Of a stretch of 64,000 nt of DNA, positions 7,968 to 15,664 are shown piece by piece (position 1 is the stretch's first letter; each line of letters starts with the position of its first letter). Below the pieces are notes generated by a model. The model was not told where the DNA came from. It did no database searches and saw only the letters and a program-made list of their open reading frames with translations. The stretch comes from Nocardioides sp. (GTDB lineage: Bacteria; Actinomycetota; Actinomycetes; Propionibacteriales; Nocardioidaceae). The stretch is from NCBI RefSeq assembly GCF_030150155.1, contig NZ_JASLGR010000044.1:62001-126000 (forward strand). The letters run 5' to 3'. Position numbers and translations under genes: made by a program.

Positions 7968-9149
7968 TCAGAGGAGCGCGCCCTCGGGCTGGATCCCCAT
8001 CAGGGCCAGGGCCGCCGTCTGGTACGTCGGACCGGGCATGTTGACCGCGTGGTTGAGGCCCGCGTGGGCGTCGCGCCACAGCCGCTGGAGCGGCTTGTCG
8101 GCCCGGATGGCGTTACCGCCGGTGCGGGCGAAGAGCTGGTCCACCGCGGCCACCGCACGCCAGCTGGCGCGGACCTGGTCACGGCGGGAGGCGGCGCGCA
8201 GCTCGAAGGAGGGAGTGCCTCCGGCGAGCAGGACGTCGTAGACCTGGGAGACGTTGTCCAGGATCTGGAGCCGGCTGGCACGGATCTCGCTGGCCGCCTC
8301 GGCGATGCTGGGCAGGGTGAAGGAGTCCGAGGTGATCCGGGTGCCGAAGACGTCGGCACGCTCACGCTGGTAGTCGACGGTCGCGGCCAGCGCGCCCTCG
8401 CAGATCCCGACCACGGTGGCCGAGACGGCGTTGCCGAACAGGGTGAACCACGGCATCGCGTAGAGCGGGTTGTCGCCCTTGCCGACCGCGGCGGCGGCGG
8501 TGCCGTCCACGACGGTGGCGTACTCCAGCACGCGGTAGGACGGCACGAAGGCGTCGTCGACCACGATGTCGTTGGAGCCGGTGCCCTTGAGGCCGACGGT
8601 GTTCCACGAGTCCGGCACGATCTGGAAGTCGCTGCGCGGGATCAGGAAGTGGTGGTCGGTGCCGGGCGTGGTCTGGCCGTTCTCGTCCTCGATCAGGCCA
8701 CCGAGGTGGACCCAGTCGGCGTGGTCGCTGCCCGAGGAGAAGGTCCAGCGCCCGCTGAAGCGGAAGCCGCCCTCGACCCGCTTGGCGCGCCCCAGAGCGA
8801 CGTACGGCGACGCGATCCAGGTGTCCTGATCGGTCCCCCACACCTCCTCCTGGACGCGCGGGTCCATCACGCCGACCTCCCACGGGTGCAGGCCGACGAC
8901 GCCGCCGACCCAGCCGGCCGCGGAGCAGCCCAGCGCGCCGGCCGCCATCACTGCCTCGATGTACTCGGTGGGGGTGGACTCCAGGCCGCCGTACTCCTTG
9001 GGCTGCATCATCCGGGTCAGGCCGGTGCTCTTGACCAGCTCGACGGTCTCGTCGGGCAGGCGACCGAGCCGCTCGGCCTCCTCGGAGAGCTCGGTGATGC
9101 GGCCCTTGATCTTCTCCAGGTTCTCCAGCACGGAGGTGGTGGTCGTCAT
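7968..9149 (-). CDS. HsaA-like flavin-dependent monooxygenase, oxygenase component
   Basis: A 393-residue protein with the acyl-CoA-dehydrogenase fold used by group D flavin monooxygenases (HsaA, HpaB-like C2 types). Recognisable segments include MMQPKEYGGLE near residue 50, AGWVGGVVGLHPW near 80 and FSGRWTFSSGSDHADW near 135. These enzymes hydroxylate phenols ortho to the OH using reduced flavin from a separate reductase; the HsaB-like protein at 18397-18924 is the obvious candidate. It follows the extradiol dioxygenase directly, so it probably makes that enzyme's catechol. ATG 9149 is chosen; GTG 9164, whose GTGA overlaps the upstream stop by 4 bases, is a possible start. Confidence 0.88.
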   Translation of the reverse strand: MTTTTSVLENLEKIKGRITELSEEAERLGRLPDETVELVKSTGLTRMMQPKEYGGLESTPTEYIEAVMAAGALGCSAAGWVGGVVGLHPWEVGVMDPRVQEEVWGTDQDTWIASPYVALGRAKRVEGGFRFSGRWTFSSGSDHADWVHLGGLIEDENGQTTPGTDHHFLIPRSDFQIVPDSWNTVGLKGTGSNDIVVDDAFVPSYRVLEYATVVDGTAAAAVGKGDNPLYAMPWFTLFGNAVSATVVGICEGALAATVDYQRERADVFGTRITSDSFTLPSIAEAASEIRASRLQILDNVSQVYDVLLAGGTPSFELRAASRRDQVRASWRAVAAVDQLFARTGGNAIRADKPLQRLWRDAHAGLNHAVNMPGPTYQTAALALMGIQPEGALL

Positions 9150-9160
9150 GGCTGTCTCGC

Positions 9161-10045
9161 TCACTGCTCGGGCAGACCGAGGACCTGGTGGCCCCACATG
9201 TCCGGGAAGGGGATGTTGACGGAGGTGTGGCTGGCCGGGTCGACCTCGATCGCCCCGGAGCCGACCTCGATCGGGAAGCCGGCCGGCGAGTTCACGTAGA
9301 ACGAGAACATCTGGTCGTTGGCGTGCTGCCCGATGGTCTCGAAGAACTCGATGCCGGCGGCCTGGGCGCGGTCGTGGGCACGGCCGACGTCCTGGGGCGA
9401 GTTGAGCTCGACCATCAGGTGGATCAGGCCGCCCTTGACGAACCAGGCGTTCTTGTCGCAGCCGATCAGCGCGAGGCTGTGGTGGCGGCTGTTGGTGTGC
9501 AGGAAGTGACCGGGCGTGCCGCCCATGTCGGCGAAGTCGGTCAGGCCGAAGCCGAGGGTGCGGCGGTAGAAGCGGTTGGACTCCTCGAACGGGGCGCAGG
9601 CCAGCACCACGTGGCCCAGGCCCTGGTCGCCGGTCTTGAAGCCGGCCGGCGCGTACGCCGAGGAGAACGGCGCCTGGGCGACCTGGTGGCCCCAGAAGAA
9701 CTCCAGGACGTAGCCGGCCGGGTCGATCACCCGGACGAGCTCCTCCACGGCGCGGCGCTGGGCCAGGCCCTCGACGCGCTCGTAGGCGACGCCGGCGGCG
9801 TCGAGGTCGGCCAGCAGGGCCTCGAACTCGACGTCGTTGCGCAGCTCCCAGCCGATCGCGGCGACCTCGTCGGTGGCACCGGCCTCGACGATGACGCGGT
9901 GCACGCGCTCGTCGGCGCGCAGCCACAGCTGCTCGGCGTCGTCGGTGGCGCCGACGACCAGGCCGAGGATCTCGGTGCCGAACGTGCGCCAGGCGGCGAG
10001 GTCCGTGCTGCTGACCACCAGGTAGCCCAGAGAGTGAATCTTCAT
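9161..10045 (-). CDS. type I extradiol (catechol 2,3-) dioxygenase, BphC/HsaC family
   Basis: A 294-residue two-domain vicinal-oxygen-chelate dioxygenase. The Fe(II) ligands fall at His145 (GLGHVVL), His209 (LIHLMVE) and Glu260 (FPIEVG), essentially the same numbering as BphC, and His241 and Tyr250 match the conserved active-site residues. It opens a catechol ring next to the hydroxyls with O2 to give a coloured meta-cleavage product for the hydrolase at 3459-4322. It is the first gene of the operon; ATG 10045 follows AAGGA. Two copies of a 16-bp palindrome lie within 160 bases upstream. Two-domain members usually prefer bicyclic or substituted catechols, but substrate cannot be assigned. Confidence 0.93.
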   Translation of the reverse strand: MKIHSLGYLVVSSTDLAAWRTFGTEILGLVVGATDDAEQLWLRADERVHRVIVEAGATDEVAAIGWELRNDVEFEALLADLDAAGVAYERVEGLAQRRAVEELVRVIDPAGYVLEFFWGHQVAQAPFSSAYAPAGFKTGDQGLGHVVLACAPFEESNRFYRRTLGFGLTDFADMGGTPGHFLHTNSRHHSLALIGCDKNAWFVKGGLIHLMVELNSPQDVGRAHDRAQAAGIEFFETIGQHANDQMFSFYVNSPAGFPIEVGSGAIEVDPASHTSVNIPFPDMWGHQVLGLPEQ

Positions 10046-10061
10046 CTCGATCGATCCTTCA

Positions 10062-10077
10062 AATCTTCTAGTAGATT
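10062..10077. promoter_or_regulatory. palindromic operator, copy 1
   Basis: AATCTTCTAGTAGATT, a 16-bp near-palindrome 17 bases upstream of the extradiol dioxygenase start. Closely similar palindromes occur at 10187-10202 and 15630-15645, all in control regions of this cluster. The FadR-type GntR protein at 17561-18367 is the natural candidate ligand; this is inference. Confidence 0.6.
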
Positions 10078-10186
10078 ATTTTGGGCGCAAAACGCCCCGT
10101 AGCACGAGCAAAGGTCGGCCTGGGCGCCTAGTGCCTCGGGGATGTGACCTGGGTCTCACCCTAGGAGCCGGAGCCGAATACTTCAA

Positions 10187-10202
10187 TATCTTCTTGAAGA
10201 TT
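10187..10202. promoter_or_regulatory. palindromic operator, copy 2
   Basis: TATCTTCTTGAAGATT; the core ATCTTC-TT-GAAGAT is a perfect inverted repeat. It lies about 140 bases upstream of the extradiol dioxygenase start and matches copies 1 and 3 at most positions. Confidence 0.6.
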
Positions 10203-10230
10203 CAGTCCGATTTGTTGCAGCGGAGGTGGT

Positions 10231-10755
10231 TCAGGCGTGCAGCCGGCGCAGCACCGCGGCGACCTCGTCGATCGCCTCCCGCAGGTCGGCGCGCTCGACC
10301 AGACCGGCCAGCTCCCCTGCCCCGGCGTAGCTGAGCATCGCCGGCAGGTTCGAGCGCAGCCGTGCCAGCGTCCAGGCCTCCGGGTCGCCCTCGGCGAACT
10401 GGTCGAACCGGATCACCTGGTTGGTCTGCTCGGTGTTGCGCACGTAGTGGTAGTGCGGCTCGTTGTCGAAGCAGTCGAAGCGCAGCCACTCAGCGCCGCC
10501 CTCGGTCTCCAGCACGTGCACGCAGGCACCGCCGTCGTCGATGCCGGTGTCGAAGGTCTGGTCGGGACGGCCACGGTCCACGGCGTTGGTGTTGATCGCC
10601 TCGTCGGAGAGGTTGCGGGACTCGACCACGAAGGTCACCGGGCCCGCCGGCACCTCGACGCAGTGCTCGGGGATCATCGGGATCGGCATCACCTCGAAGG
10701 TGCGGCCGAGCTGGTAGGCCTCGATGCCACTGGAGACGGCGTTGGTCATGCTCAT
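10231..10755 (-). CDS. conserved protein of unknown function in the catabolic cluster
   Basis: A 174-residue soluble protein with no signal peptide or membrane segment and no motif that I can assign. ATG 10755 follows AGGAGT at good spacing. The middle is rich in aromatic and histidine residues (FDCFDNEPHYHYV near residue 105), and the C-terminal 60 residues look helical (AIDEVAAVLRRLHA). It is the last gene of the operon that starts with the AMP-forming ligase, 37 bases after the 2-hydroxyacid dehydrogenase. It could be a small binding protein or an isomerase-like enzyme; nothing in the sequence decides this. Confidence 0.8.
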   Translation of the reverse strand: MSMTNAVSSGIEAYQLGRTFEVMPIPMIPEHCVEVPAGPVTFVVESRNLSDEAINTNAVDRGRPDQTFDTGIDDGGACVHVLETEGGAEWLRFDCFDNEPHYHYVRNTEQTNQVIRFDQFAEGDPEAWTLARLRSNLPAMLSYAGAGELAGLVERADLREAIDEVAAVLRRLHA

Positions 10756-10792
10756 GGGATCACTCCTGGTTGGGGGGTTGTTCGGTCGGCGG

Positions 10793-11782
10793 TCACGGGG
10801 CGGAGGTCGCCGCCGCGGAGGACGAGTCGGGGCCCGCCACCTGGTGCAGCGGCGCCTGCCCCGCCAGCACCCGGTGCAGGTTCTGCACGAGGAGCTCCTC
10901 GACCTGCACCAGGGCCGCGTCGGGGACGCTGGAGCAGTGCGCCGAGACACGCACTCCCGGCGCGGTCCACCACGGGCTCTCCGGTGGCAGCGGCTCGGTC
11001 TCGAAGACGTCGAGCGCGGCCCGGATCCGGCCGGCGGCGCAGGCCCGGCGCAGCGCCGGACCGTCCACCGCGTTGCCCCGACCGACGTTGATCAGCAGAG
11101 CTCCGGCCGGCAGGGCGTCGATCACGGCCGCGTCGATCAGGGCGGTGGTCTCCGGCGTCTGCGGCACCGCCGAGACCAGGTAGCGCACCGCGGCGGCGAG
11201 CCGGGGCAGCTGGTCGACGCCGCACTGCTCGACCACCCCCGGCGGCAGGTCGCCGCCCGGTGCTCGGCGTACGACGCGCACCACCATGCCCAGCACCGCG
11301 GCCAGCTCGGCGACACGCTGGTTGAGCGCCCCGAAGCCGACCAGCACCAGCTCGGCACCGCGCAGCGACTCACCGTAGAGGTGCTCCCAGCGGTGCTCGT
11401 GCTGGGCGGCCCGGATCTCGTCGAACCGCTTGGCGTCCTCGAGGATCCGGCCCAGCACGAACTCGGCGATCTCGGCGGCCGAGGTGCCGGCGGCGTTGCA
11501 GATCCGGGTGCCGTGGGCGCGCAGCCCCTCCAGCGGGAGGTGCTCGACGCCGGTGCTGACCGACTGCAGCAGCCGCAGCCCGGAGAGCCGCTCCACCGCG
11601 ACCGGCGGGAAGGCGTAGCAGGCCAGCGCCTCGACCTCCTCCCAGCGGTAGTCCGCGGTGAGCTGCTCGACGCCGTCGACGCTCCAGCCCTCGAACTCAC
11701 GCTCCAGGCGCTCGCGCAGCAGGGCCGAGCGCGGCCGTCGCGGCCCCATCAGGGGCTCGGTCACCAGGATCCGCCGGGTCAT
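10793..11782 (-). CDS. D-isomer-specific 2-hydroxyacid dehydrogenase
   Basis: A 329-residue NAD(P)-dependent dehydrogenase of the D-2-hydroxyacid family. The substrate domain includes LQSVSTGVEHLPLEG near residue 75. The nucleotide-binding Rossmann turn reads LVLVGFGALNQRV near residue 150, a slight departure from GxGxxG. The active-site Arg lies in LVSAVPQTPET and LINVGRGNAVD, and the late His in SAHCSS replaces the more common GGAAL-type ending. ATG 11782 overlaps the upstream stop as ATGA and follows GAGGAG. It probably interconverts a 2-oxo and a 2-hydroxy acid made downstream in the pathway. Confidence 0.88.
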   Translation of the reverse strand: MTRRILVTEPLMGPRRPRSALLRERLEREFEGWSVDGVEQLTADYRWEEVEALACYAFPPVAVERLSGLRLLQSVSTGVEHLPLEGLRAHGTRICNAAGTSAAEIAEFVLGRILEDAKRFDEIRAAQHEHRWEHLYGESLRGAELVLVGFGALNQRVAELAAVLGMVVRVVRRAPGGDLPPGVVEQCGVDQLPRLAAAVRYLVSAVPQTPETTALIDAAVIDALPAGALLINVGRGNAVDGPALRRACAAGRIRAALDVFETEPLPPESPWWTAPGVRVSAHCSSVPDAALVQVEELLVQNLHRVLAGQAPLHQVAGPDSSSAAATSAP

Positions 11783-12972
11783 CGCCACCACTCCTCGTCC
11801 ATCGTCGTGTCGTCGTACCGGGCACCCCAGCCGATCGGGACCTCGCGCAGCGCGGCCAGGTCGGGGGCGCCGAGCAGCCGCATGGTCTGCTCCAGCTCAC
11901 AGCACAGCAGGTCGAGCACGCGGGCGGCGCCGTACTCGCCGGCCACGGCGACGCCGTAGAGGTAGGGCCGCCCGACCAGGACGGCGTCGGCGCCGAGCGC
12001 GATCGCCCGCGCGATGTCGGCCCCCGAACGGATGCCGCCGTCGAACAGCACCGGGACGGCGCCGGCGACCACGGACCGGATCACCGGCAGCGCGCGCAGC
12101 GTGGCCGGTGCCCCGTCGAGCTGGCGCCCGCCGTGGTTGGAGACGATCACGCCGTCGGCACCGGCGGCGACGGCGCGGTAGGCATCGTCGGGCAGGGTGA
12201 TCCCCTTGACCAGGATCGGCCCGTCCCAGGCCTCGCGGATCCAGGCCAGGTCCGCCCACGTCGGGGGCTGGTCGAAGAGCGTGCCCATCCCGCCGTCGGG
12301 CAGGCCGTGCACCCGGTTGCCGATCCCGAGGGTGGACGGGTGGCGTGCCACCCGGGCGGCCCAGCGCGGTCGGGCCAGCACCTGCGGTGCCAGCCGTGCC
12401 ATCGCGGCGGGCGAGTACGTCATCGGCAGGCTCAGACCGTGGCGCGCATCCCGATGCCGTACGCCGGCCACCGGGGTGTCCAGGGTCAGCACCAGGCCCT
12501 CGTAGCCGGCCGACCGGGCGCGGGCGAGCAGCTGCTCGGCACCGGCGCGGCCCCCGGCGAAGTAGCACTGGAACCAGCCGTGCGGGTGGCCGCCCTCGCG
12601 CGCGACCTGCTCCAGGGACCGGGTCGCGGTGGTCGAGAGCACGGCGCCCAGCCCGCGCTCGGCGGCGGCCCTGAAGACGCCCGGCTCGGCGTCGGGGTGG
12701 GAGGCCCCGACGAGACCGCACGGGGCGGTGAGCAGCGGCGCGGCCAGGGTCCGACCGAAGAGCGTGGTGCGGGTGTCGACCGTGTCGACGGCGACCCCGA
12801 CCGGCTGGCGCCAGACCAGCTCGCCGAAGGCGTCCACGTTGCGGGCCGCGGTGACCTCGCGCTCGGCAGCGCCGTCGACGACGTCGTAGACGGCAGCGGG
12901 CAGCACCCGGCGTGCCCACTGCCGGGCGTGCTCGACCGAGGAGATCCGGGCGGCGCGCCGCCGGGCGTTCAG
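11779..12972 (-). CDS. FMN-dependent alpha-hydroxyacid oxidase/dehydrogenase
   Basis: A TIM-barrel FMN enzyme of the lactate/glycolate oxidase family. It has PCGLVGASHPD near residue 80, the VKGITLPDD Lys segment, the catalytic SNHGGRQLDG (His and Arg) near 270, and FDGGIRSGADIARAIALGADAVLVGRP at the phosphate site. The first conventional start is GTG 12906 (375 residues), but in-frame upstream codons encode SVEHARQWARRVLPAAVYD, which matches the family N-terminus (compare MftD). A CTG at 12972 has GGAGG seven bases upstream and overlaps the aldolase stop as CTGA, so I extend the gene to it (397 residues). It oxidises an L-2-hydroxyacid to a 2-oxoacid. Confidence 0.87.
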   Translation of the reverse strand: MNARRRAARISSVEHARQWARRVLPAAVYDVVDGAAEREVTAARNVDAFGELVWRQPVGVAVDTVDTRTTLFGRTLAAPLLTAPCGLVGASHPDAEPGVFRAAAERGLGAVLSTTATRSLEQVAREGGHPHGWFQCYFAGGRAGAEQLLARARSAGYEGLVLTLDTPVAGVRHRDARHGLSLPMTYSPAAMARLAPQVLARPRWAARVARHPSTLGIGNRVHGLPDGGMGTLFDQPPTWADLAWIREAWDGPILVKGITLPDDAYRAVAAGADGVIVSNHGGRQLDGAPATLRALPVIRSVVAGAVPVLFDGGIRSGADIARAIALGADAVLVGRPYLYGVAVAGEYGAARVLDLLCCELEQTMRLLGAPDLAALREVPIGWGARYDDTTMDEEWWR

Positions 12973-13766
12973 CCCAGCACCTCCGGCTCCGTCCGGAGCA
13001 GGCGCCGCACGGCACCACCCCAGTAGACCTCGGCGGCGCGCTCCAACAGCGACGCCTTCATCCCGATCATCGCCGAGCGACGCAGCTTCAGCGGCTCGTG
13101 GCCGGAGACGAGGACGTCGTACGCCAGCTTGCAGGCACGCTCGAAGGAGGCGGCCCGGTAGGTGGCCTCGATCGGGTTGGCACCGGTCACGATGACGCCG
13201 TGGTTGGCCAGGACCGCGACCTTGGCGTCACCGATCCGCTCGGCGAGCTCCTGGGCGAGCAGCGGGGTGTCGATCTCGCCGTCGTACTCCTCGACCATGA
13301 CCATGTCGTCGAGGTACATCGAGCCGGTCTGGTGCACCAGCTCGGGGAGCCGTCCGAGGGCGGCCAGGACGCAGACGTAGTAGGGGTGGTTGTGCACCAC
13401 GACCCGGGCGTCGGCGCGGCGACGGTGCAGCTCGGTGTGGATGTGGATGGCCGGGGTGACGTCCCAGTGGCCGCTGACCACGCGGGCGTCCTCGTCCACG
13501 ACGCACATGTCCGAGGCGCTGACCTCGTCCCACCACAGTCCCCACGGGTTGACCAGCATCTCGGTCTGGCCGGGGCGCTGCCAGGTGATGTGACCGGCCA
13601 TGTTCTCCGAGAAGCCCTCGTGGGCGAGCACCCGGAACGAGAGGGCGAGGGTCTGCTCGTCGGTGAGCTGGCCGCGGATCACGGGCGGCATCACCGACGG
13701 GGCCCACACCTCCAGGCCGCCCTTGCGGGGCTCGGCCTCGGTGGGGTCGACGGCTGACAGCTGCAT
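12969..13766 (-). CDS. class II aldolase/adducin family protein
   Basis: A 265-residue zinc enzyme of the class II aldolase (L-fuculose-phosphate aldolase-like) family. Metal-binding motifs are AIHIHTELH near residue 110, VVHNHPYY near 124 and the late LANHGVIV near 193. ATG 13766 follows CCAGGAGGAACC. Relatives cleave or decarboxylate hydroxy-oxo acids (some are 3-oxo-tetronate 4-phosphate decarboxylases or 5-deoxysugar aldolases), while others are uncharacterised members of aromatic catabolic clusters. Within this operon it may split the C4-C5 hydroxy-oxo acid released after ring cleavage; the cluster has no standard hydratase-aldolase-aldehyde dehydrogenase trio. Confidence 0.88.
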   Translation of the reverse strand: MQLSAVDPTEAEPRKGGLEVWAPSVMPPVIRGQLTDEQTLALSFRVLAHEGFSENMAGHITWQRPGQTEMLVNPWGLWWDEVSASDMCVVDEDARVVSGHWDVTPAIHIHTELHRRRADARVVVHNHPYYVCVLAALGRLPELVHQTGSMYLDDMVMVEEYDGEIDTPLLAQELAERIGDAKVAVLANHGVIVTGANPIEATYRAASFERACKLAYDVLVSGHEPLKLRRSAMIGMKASLLERAAEVYWGGAVRRLLRTEPEVLG

Positions 13767-13864
13767 GGTTCCTCCTGGGGACGGGATGGCGGAGCATGGG
13801 GGGGGGTGGCGAGAGGGTGGCGAGGAGTGGCGGGACGCCGGACGAGCAGGGTGCGGGGTGCGGA

Positions 13865-15505
13865 CTACGGGGTCGGGCCGGCGAGCTCGGCCTCGACCAG
13901 CGCGGCGATGCGCTGACGCAGCTCCCCCTTGGCGACCTTGGCGCCGCTGGAGCGCGGCAGCTCGGCGACCACCTCCAGTCGCTCGGGGAAGAGCTCGCGG
14001 GAGGCGCCCTGCTCGGTGAGGTGGGCGGTGAGCCCGGCCAGGTCGAGGTCGGCGTCGGCATGGAGCTCGACGAAGAGGCAGACCCGCTCGCCGAGGACCG
14101 GGTCGGGCATCGCGACAGCGGCGGCGTGGCGCACCGCGGGGTGGGTGAGGGCGTCGGCCTCGACCACGGCCAGAGAGATGTTCTTCCCACCTCGCACCAC
14201 GAACTCCGAGATCCGTCCGACGACGCTGAGGTAGCCCTCGTCGTCGATCTCGCAGATGTCGCCCATCAGCATCCAGCCCTCAGGGGTGAAGAGCTGGGCG
14301 TTGGCGGCGTCGTCACCGAGGTAGCCCAGCGACAGCGCCGGGCCGAGGCAGGCCGGCTGGCCGCGACCGGTGTCAGTCACGTCGCGGCCGGCGTCGAGGA
14401 GTCGGACCTGCATCTCGGGCACGATCCGGCCGGCGGTGGTGAGCCGGCGCTCCTCGGAGTCGGTGGTCGTGGTGCCGCTGAGCAGGCCGGTCTCGTTGGA
14501 GCCGTAGAACTGCAGGATGCGGGCGCCGGTGCGGCGCTCGAACTCGCTGGCCTTGGCGTAGGGCACCGCCTCTCCCCCGGTGAAGACGACGCGCAGCGAG
14601 CTGAGGTCGAACTCGTCGAGCGAGGGGTCGGCCAGCATCATGATGAACTGGGTGCTGACACAGCACAGCACGGTGACCCGGTGGCGCTCGATCGCCTCGG
14701 CGGCGGCGCGGGCACTGAACTTCGGCAGCACCACGGTGTGGGCGCCGAGCTTGGCCGGGGTGATGTGCGAGGTCCACAGCCCGAACCCGAACGGGGCGGG
14801 CACGATCGAGAGCATCACCTCCTCCTCGCGCAGCTCGCCGTTGGCGACGGCCTGGGTGTGGAAGTAGTGCCACCGGTTCTGGGTGTGCATCACGGCCTTG
14901 GGCAGGCCGGTGGTGCCCGAGGTGGAGTTGATCAGGTAGAGCCCGTCGGGGTCGGGCGTCACCGCAGGGGCGGGGGCGGGCTCGATCTCGCGCAGCCAGC
15001 CGCTGGGCTCACCGGCCCACGCCAGGGTGGGGGTGAACCCGTCCAGGCCGAGGACGAGGTGGCGCACCGTGACGCCGCGCTCGGCCAGGGTCGCGGCCAG
15101 GGCCTCGGCCGGGCGTCCGTCGTGGCGGGCGAAGGTGATCAGGGTGGTGGCCGAGGACTGGCCGAGCAGGTGGGCGATCTCGCGCACCCCGGCCTTGGCC
15201 CCCAGTCCCACGATGGTCGCGCCGAGCCGCTCCAGGGCGAGGAAGGCGAGGTGGATCTCGATGCCGTCGGCCAGGCAGACGGCGACCCTGTCGCCGGGTA
15301 CGACGCCGGCGCCGGCGAGCAGGCCCACCAGGGTGTCGACCCCGGCATCGGTCCTCGCCCAGTCCATCGTCGTGTCCGCACTGGTCCAGGCCGGAGCCTC
15401 GGGCCGGATGCGGGCGTTCTCGGCCACGGCTCCTGCGATGGTCGAGTCACTCCACCAGCCGCGCCGCCGGTACTCCGCCGCCAGGGCTGCATCGATCTCG
15501 GTCAT
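13865..15505 (-). CDS. AMP-forming acyl-CoA synthetase/ligase
   Basis: A 546-residue ANL-superfamily ligase that should activate a carboxylic acid as acyl-adenylate and then CoA thioester. Motifs are the P-loop STSGTTGLPK near residue 195, YGSNETG near 320, the GWMLMGD adenine-binding region near 410 and the C-terminal GAKVAKGELR with the catalytic Lys near 525. It most resembles benzoate- and cyclohexanecarboxylate-type ligases in motif spelling, but specificity cannot be read. First gene of its operon. There is no ribosome site before ATG 15505 and a -10 element ends six bases upstream, so the mRNA is probably leaderless. Confidence 0.9.
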   Translation of the reverse strand: MTEIDAALAAEYRRRGWWSDSTIAGAVAENARIRPEAPAWTSADTTMDWARTDAGVDTLVGLLAGAGVVPGDRVAVCLADGIEIHLAFLALERLGATIVGLGAKAGVREIAHLLGQSSATTLITFARHDGRPAEALAATLAERGVTVRHLVLGLDGFTPTLAWAGEPSGWLREIEPAPAPAVTPDPDGLYLINSTSGTTGLPKAVMHTQNRWHYFHTQAVANGELREEEVMLSIVPAPFGFGLWTSHITPAKLGAHTVVLPKFSARAAAEAIERHRVTVLCCVSTQFIMMLADPSLDEFDLSSLRVVFTGGEAVPYAKASEFERRTGARILQFYGSNETGLLSGTTTTDSEERRLTTAGRIVPEMQVRLLDAGRDVTDTGRGQPACLGPALSLGYLGDDAANAQLFTPEGWMLMGDICEIDDEGYLSVVGRISEFVVRGGKNISLAVVEADALTHPAVRHAAAVAMPDPVLGERVCLFVELHADADLDLAGLTAHLTEQGASRELFPERLEVVAELPRSSGAKVAKGELRQRIAALVEAELAGPTP

Positions 15506-15511
15506 GTAAAT

Positions 15512-15541
15512 GTTCTAGAACTTAGATGTGATCTATGTCAA
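15512..15541 (-). promoter_or_regulatory. leaderless promoter of the AMP-ligase operon with overlapping palindrome
   Basis: On the minus strand TTGACA (15541-15536), an 18-base spacer and TAGAAC (15517-15512) form a good SigA-type promoter. The ATG at 15505 is six bases after the -10 box, so transcription should start at or next to the start codon. The perfect palindrome GTTCTAGAAC (15512-15521) covers the -10 element, a position suited to a repressor. Confidence 0.6.
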
Positions 15542-15629
15542 CCTCTTGCCCACGAGAACCCTGCGAACTCCGCCCGTTTGAGCGAGAATGACAGCGTCCG
15601 TCGCTTGTCACTCGGATCCAAGATGTGGC

Positions 15630-15645
15630 AATCTTCCATAAGATT
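15630..15645. promoter_or_regulatory. palindromic operator, copy 3
   Basis: AATCTTCCATAAGATT, arms AATCTT/AAGATT, 20 bases upstream of the ATG at 15665. It is the third member of the 16-bp family at 10062 and 10187 and precedes the operon that encodes the GntR regulator, as expected for autoregulation. Confidence 0.6.
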
Positions 15646-15664
15646 CACGACGAAAGGAGGCCCG

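Noticed and set aside
13796..15664. N-terminal extension of the plus-strand gene that begins at 15665.
   Set aside because: It is antisense to the AMP-forming ligase and its translation is shadow-like; AAAGGAGG marks the true start at 15665.
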